A DNA stretch of 5,624 nt, taken from assembly GCA_964342265.1 (NCBI GenBank), contig CAYFFE010000158.1, forward strand, positions 1-5,624. The letters run 5' to 3'. The notes below the pieces were generated by a model. It was not told where the DNA came from, made no database searches, and saw only the letters and a list, made by a program, of their open reading frames with translations. Position 1 is the first letter of the stretch. Each line of letters starts with the position of its first letter. This DNA comes from Halioxenophilus sp964342265. GTDB lineage: Bacteria; Pseudomonadota; Gammaproteobacteria; Pseudomonadales; Cellvibrionaceae. A program made the translations under genes and the position numbers. Below are positions 4,855 to 5,624 of this stretch, piece by piece.

Positions 4855-5624
4855 CGCTGACCTCCACGCCTAACTCCGGTTTTTTGTAGCGACCAGGCAG
4901 TAATTTGGCCAAAGCGCTAAAGCTGGATTTTACCCATTCGTCGTAAACGCCCTGCCAACTGCGTTGACTGTTAGCGGCGTGAATTTCGATGGCTTGGTCT
5001 TCAAACGGAAACGCTTGTTCTTCCAACAAAATATTGTATTGCTCTTGCTCCAAAGCCGATAAACCGGGAGGCCGCTCGGAATCGAGCAGGTCGCGGCTCA
5101 ATTCGGAGTAGATTTCGGCGATGCGATAATTGGCTTGGGTGGCGAATTCCTGTACGCCGTAATTAAGCGTTTTTTCGTAGGCGGCCAGGGTTTTTTCCAG
5201 CGAGGATTTTTTGCGCTTTAAACTGTTTTTAAGCGGCAATTTGAGCTTAATGGCAGAAAACGTACGGTACTGCTGATCGGCCAAATCGTTGCTGGCCCAG
5301 GCGGCGAGGTAACTGCTGCGTCCGGTTTGCTGGGCGCCGGCGCCATCGTGGGTGTCGACGATTTTTTTCAGCCAAAAATTGCGTTTGATGGCGTCGTTTT
5401 CGCGCTCGTACAGTTCGGTCATTTTAAATTGCGCTTCCATATTTTCCGCAAACGGCTCGGGAAAATTGTGCGCGTAGGCGCGATAGTGCTCGATGGCAAG
5501 ATCGTACTGTTGGTCGCGCTCGTAGAGTTCGGCCACTAACAATTTGGATTGACGCTGGAACTCCGGATCGGGGTCGCGGCGCATTTCCACCAACACTTCG
5601 TCCGCCGCTTGCGACCACTGCTCC
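4841..5624 (-). CDS. large TPR protein, C-terminal part (5' end outside window)
   Basis: About 260 residues are visible and the frame is open to the right edge; the GTG at 5594-5596 is most likely an internal Val. The first visible part has TPR-like helical pairs (LLVAELYERDQQYDLAIEHYRAY, then AQFKMTELYEREND and FWLKKIVDTH). A further helical pair, LEKTLAAYEKTLNYGVQEFATQANYRIAEIYSEL, lies at about visible residues 142-175. The tail carries a distinctive block (FPFEDQAIEIHAANSQRSWQ, then GVYDEWVKSSFSALAKLLPGRY, about 206-246) that looks conserved rather than repeat-like. No membrane segment is seen in the visible part. It is the most upstream gene seen in the operon and overlaps the TPR lipoprotein gene by 14 bases. 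Role inferred: periplasmic scaffold of the same machine. A signal peptide can only be judged with the missing 5' end. Confidence 0.85.
   Translation of the reverse strand, partial: EQWSQAADEVLVEMRRDPDPEFQRQSKLLVAELYERDQQYDLAIEHYRAYAHNFPEPFAENMEAQFKMTELYERENDAIKRNFWLKKIVDTHDGAGAQQTGRSSYLAAWASNDLADQQYRTFSAIKLKLPLKNSLKRKKSSLEKTLAAYEKTLNYGVQEFATQANYRIAEIYSELSRDLLDSERPPGLSALEQEQYNILLEEQAFPFEDQAIEIHAANSQRSWQGVYDEWVKSSFSALAKLLPGRYKKPELGVEVSDEIY
4861..4865 (-). promoter_or_regulatory. Shine-Dalgarno for the TPR lipoprotein gene, inside the upstream TPR gene
   Basis: GGAGG on the minus strand lies six bases before the ATG at 4852-4854. It is embedded in the last codons of the large TPR gene. It fixes the lipoprotein start, which in turn gives a proper lipoprotein signal peptide, and indicates coupled translation. 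Confidence 0.8.

Noticed and set aside
5424..5618. Minus-strand frame at the right edge rich in Arg and Gly
   Set aside because: It is out of frame with the large TPR protein, whose frame is open to the window edge with good helical repeat character.

Overview
The window looks like chromosomal DNA from a Gram-negative bacterium. The coded parts are an inner-membrane proton channel, periplasmic domains, a probable outer-membrane lipoprotein and a TonB-type protein. My best guess is a marine gammaproteobacterium of the Cellvibrionales type. That rests on the look of the proteins and on moderate GC with strong Shine-Dalgarno sites; it is an impression, not a demonstrated placement.

Layout. Positions 24-905 (+) hold one gene for a HExxH putative metalloprotease without a visible signal peptide. 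Positions 922-948 hold a strong palindromic terminator with A and T tracts on both sides, shared by two convergent transcription units. Everything from 966 to the right edge is one minus-strand gene row. In order of transcription it runs: the 3' part of a large TPR protein (4841-5624, cut by the window edge); a TPR lipoprotein (4141-4854); a small exported protein of unknown family (3815-4120); a MotA/TolQ/ExbB channel protein (3076-3753); two ExbD/TolR proteins (2485-3033 and 1913-2488); and a TonB-like protein with an AgmX/PglI-type C-terminal domain (966-1913). Overlaps of 14, 4 and 1 bases and Shine-Dalgarno sites inside upstream genes argue for one coupled operon. The longest gap inside it is about 60 bases. 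No tRNA, rRNA, CRISPR array, insertion sequence or replication origin was seen.

How the genes fit together. The channel protein plus two ExbD proteins would form a proton-driven inner-membrane motor. The AgmX-like protein has a single membrane anchor, a Lys/Glu-Pro linker and a TonB-like tip, and would carry force across the periplasm. The TPR lipoprotein, the large TPR protein and the small exported protein are the likely periplasmic and outer-membrane partners. The closest described system with the same parts list is the myxobacterial AglR/AglQ/AglS motor with AgmX (GltJ), used in gliding. There is no sign here of tolA, tolB, pal or a TonB-dependent receptor. The module therefore looks like a third kind of Tol/Ton-like energised envelope machine whose cargo is unknown.

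The most notable detail is that the first ExbD has Asn (residue 21) where ExbD/TolR proteins carry the essential membrane Asp, while the second ExbD keeps it (Asp30). This suggests an asymmetric motor with a single proton-carrying ExbD.
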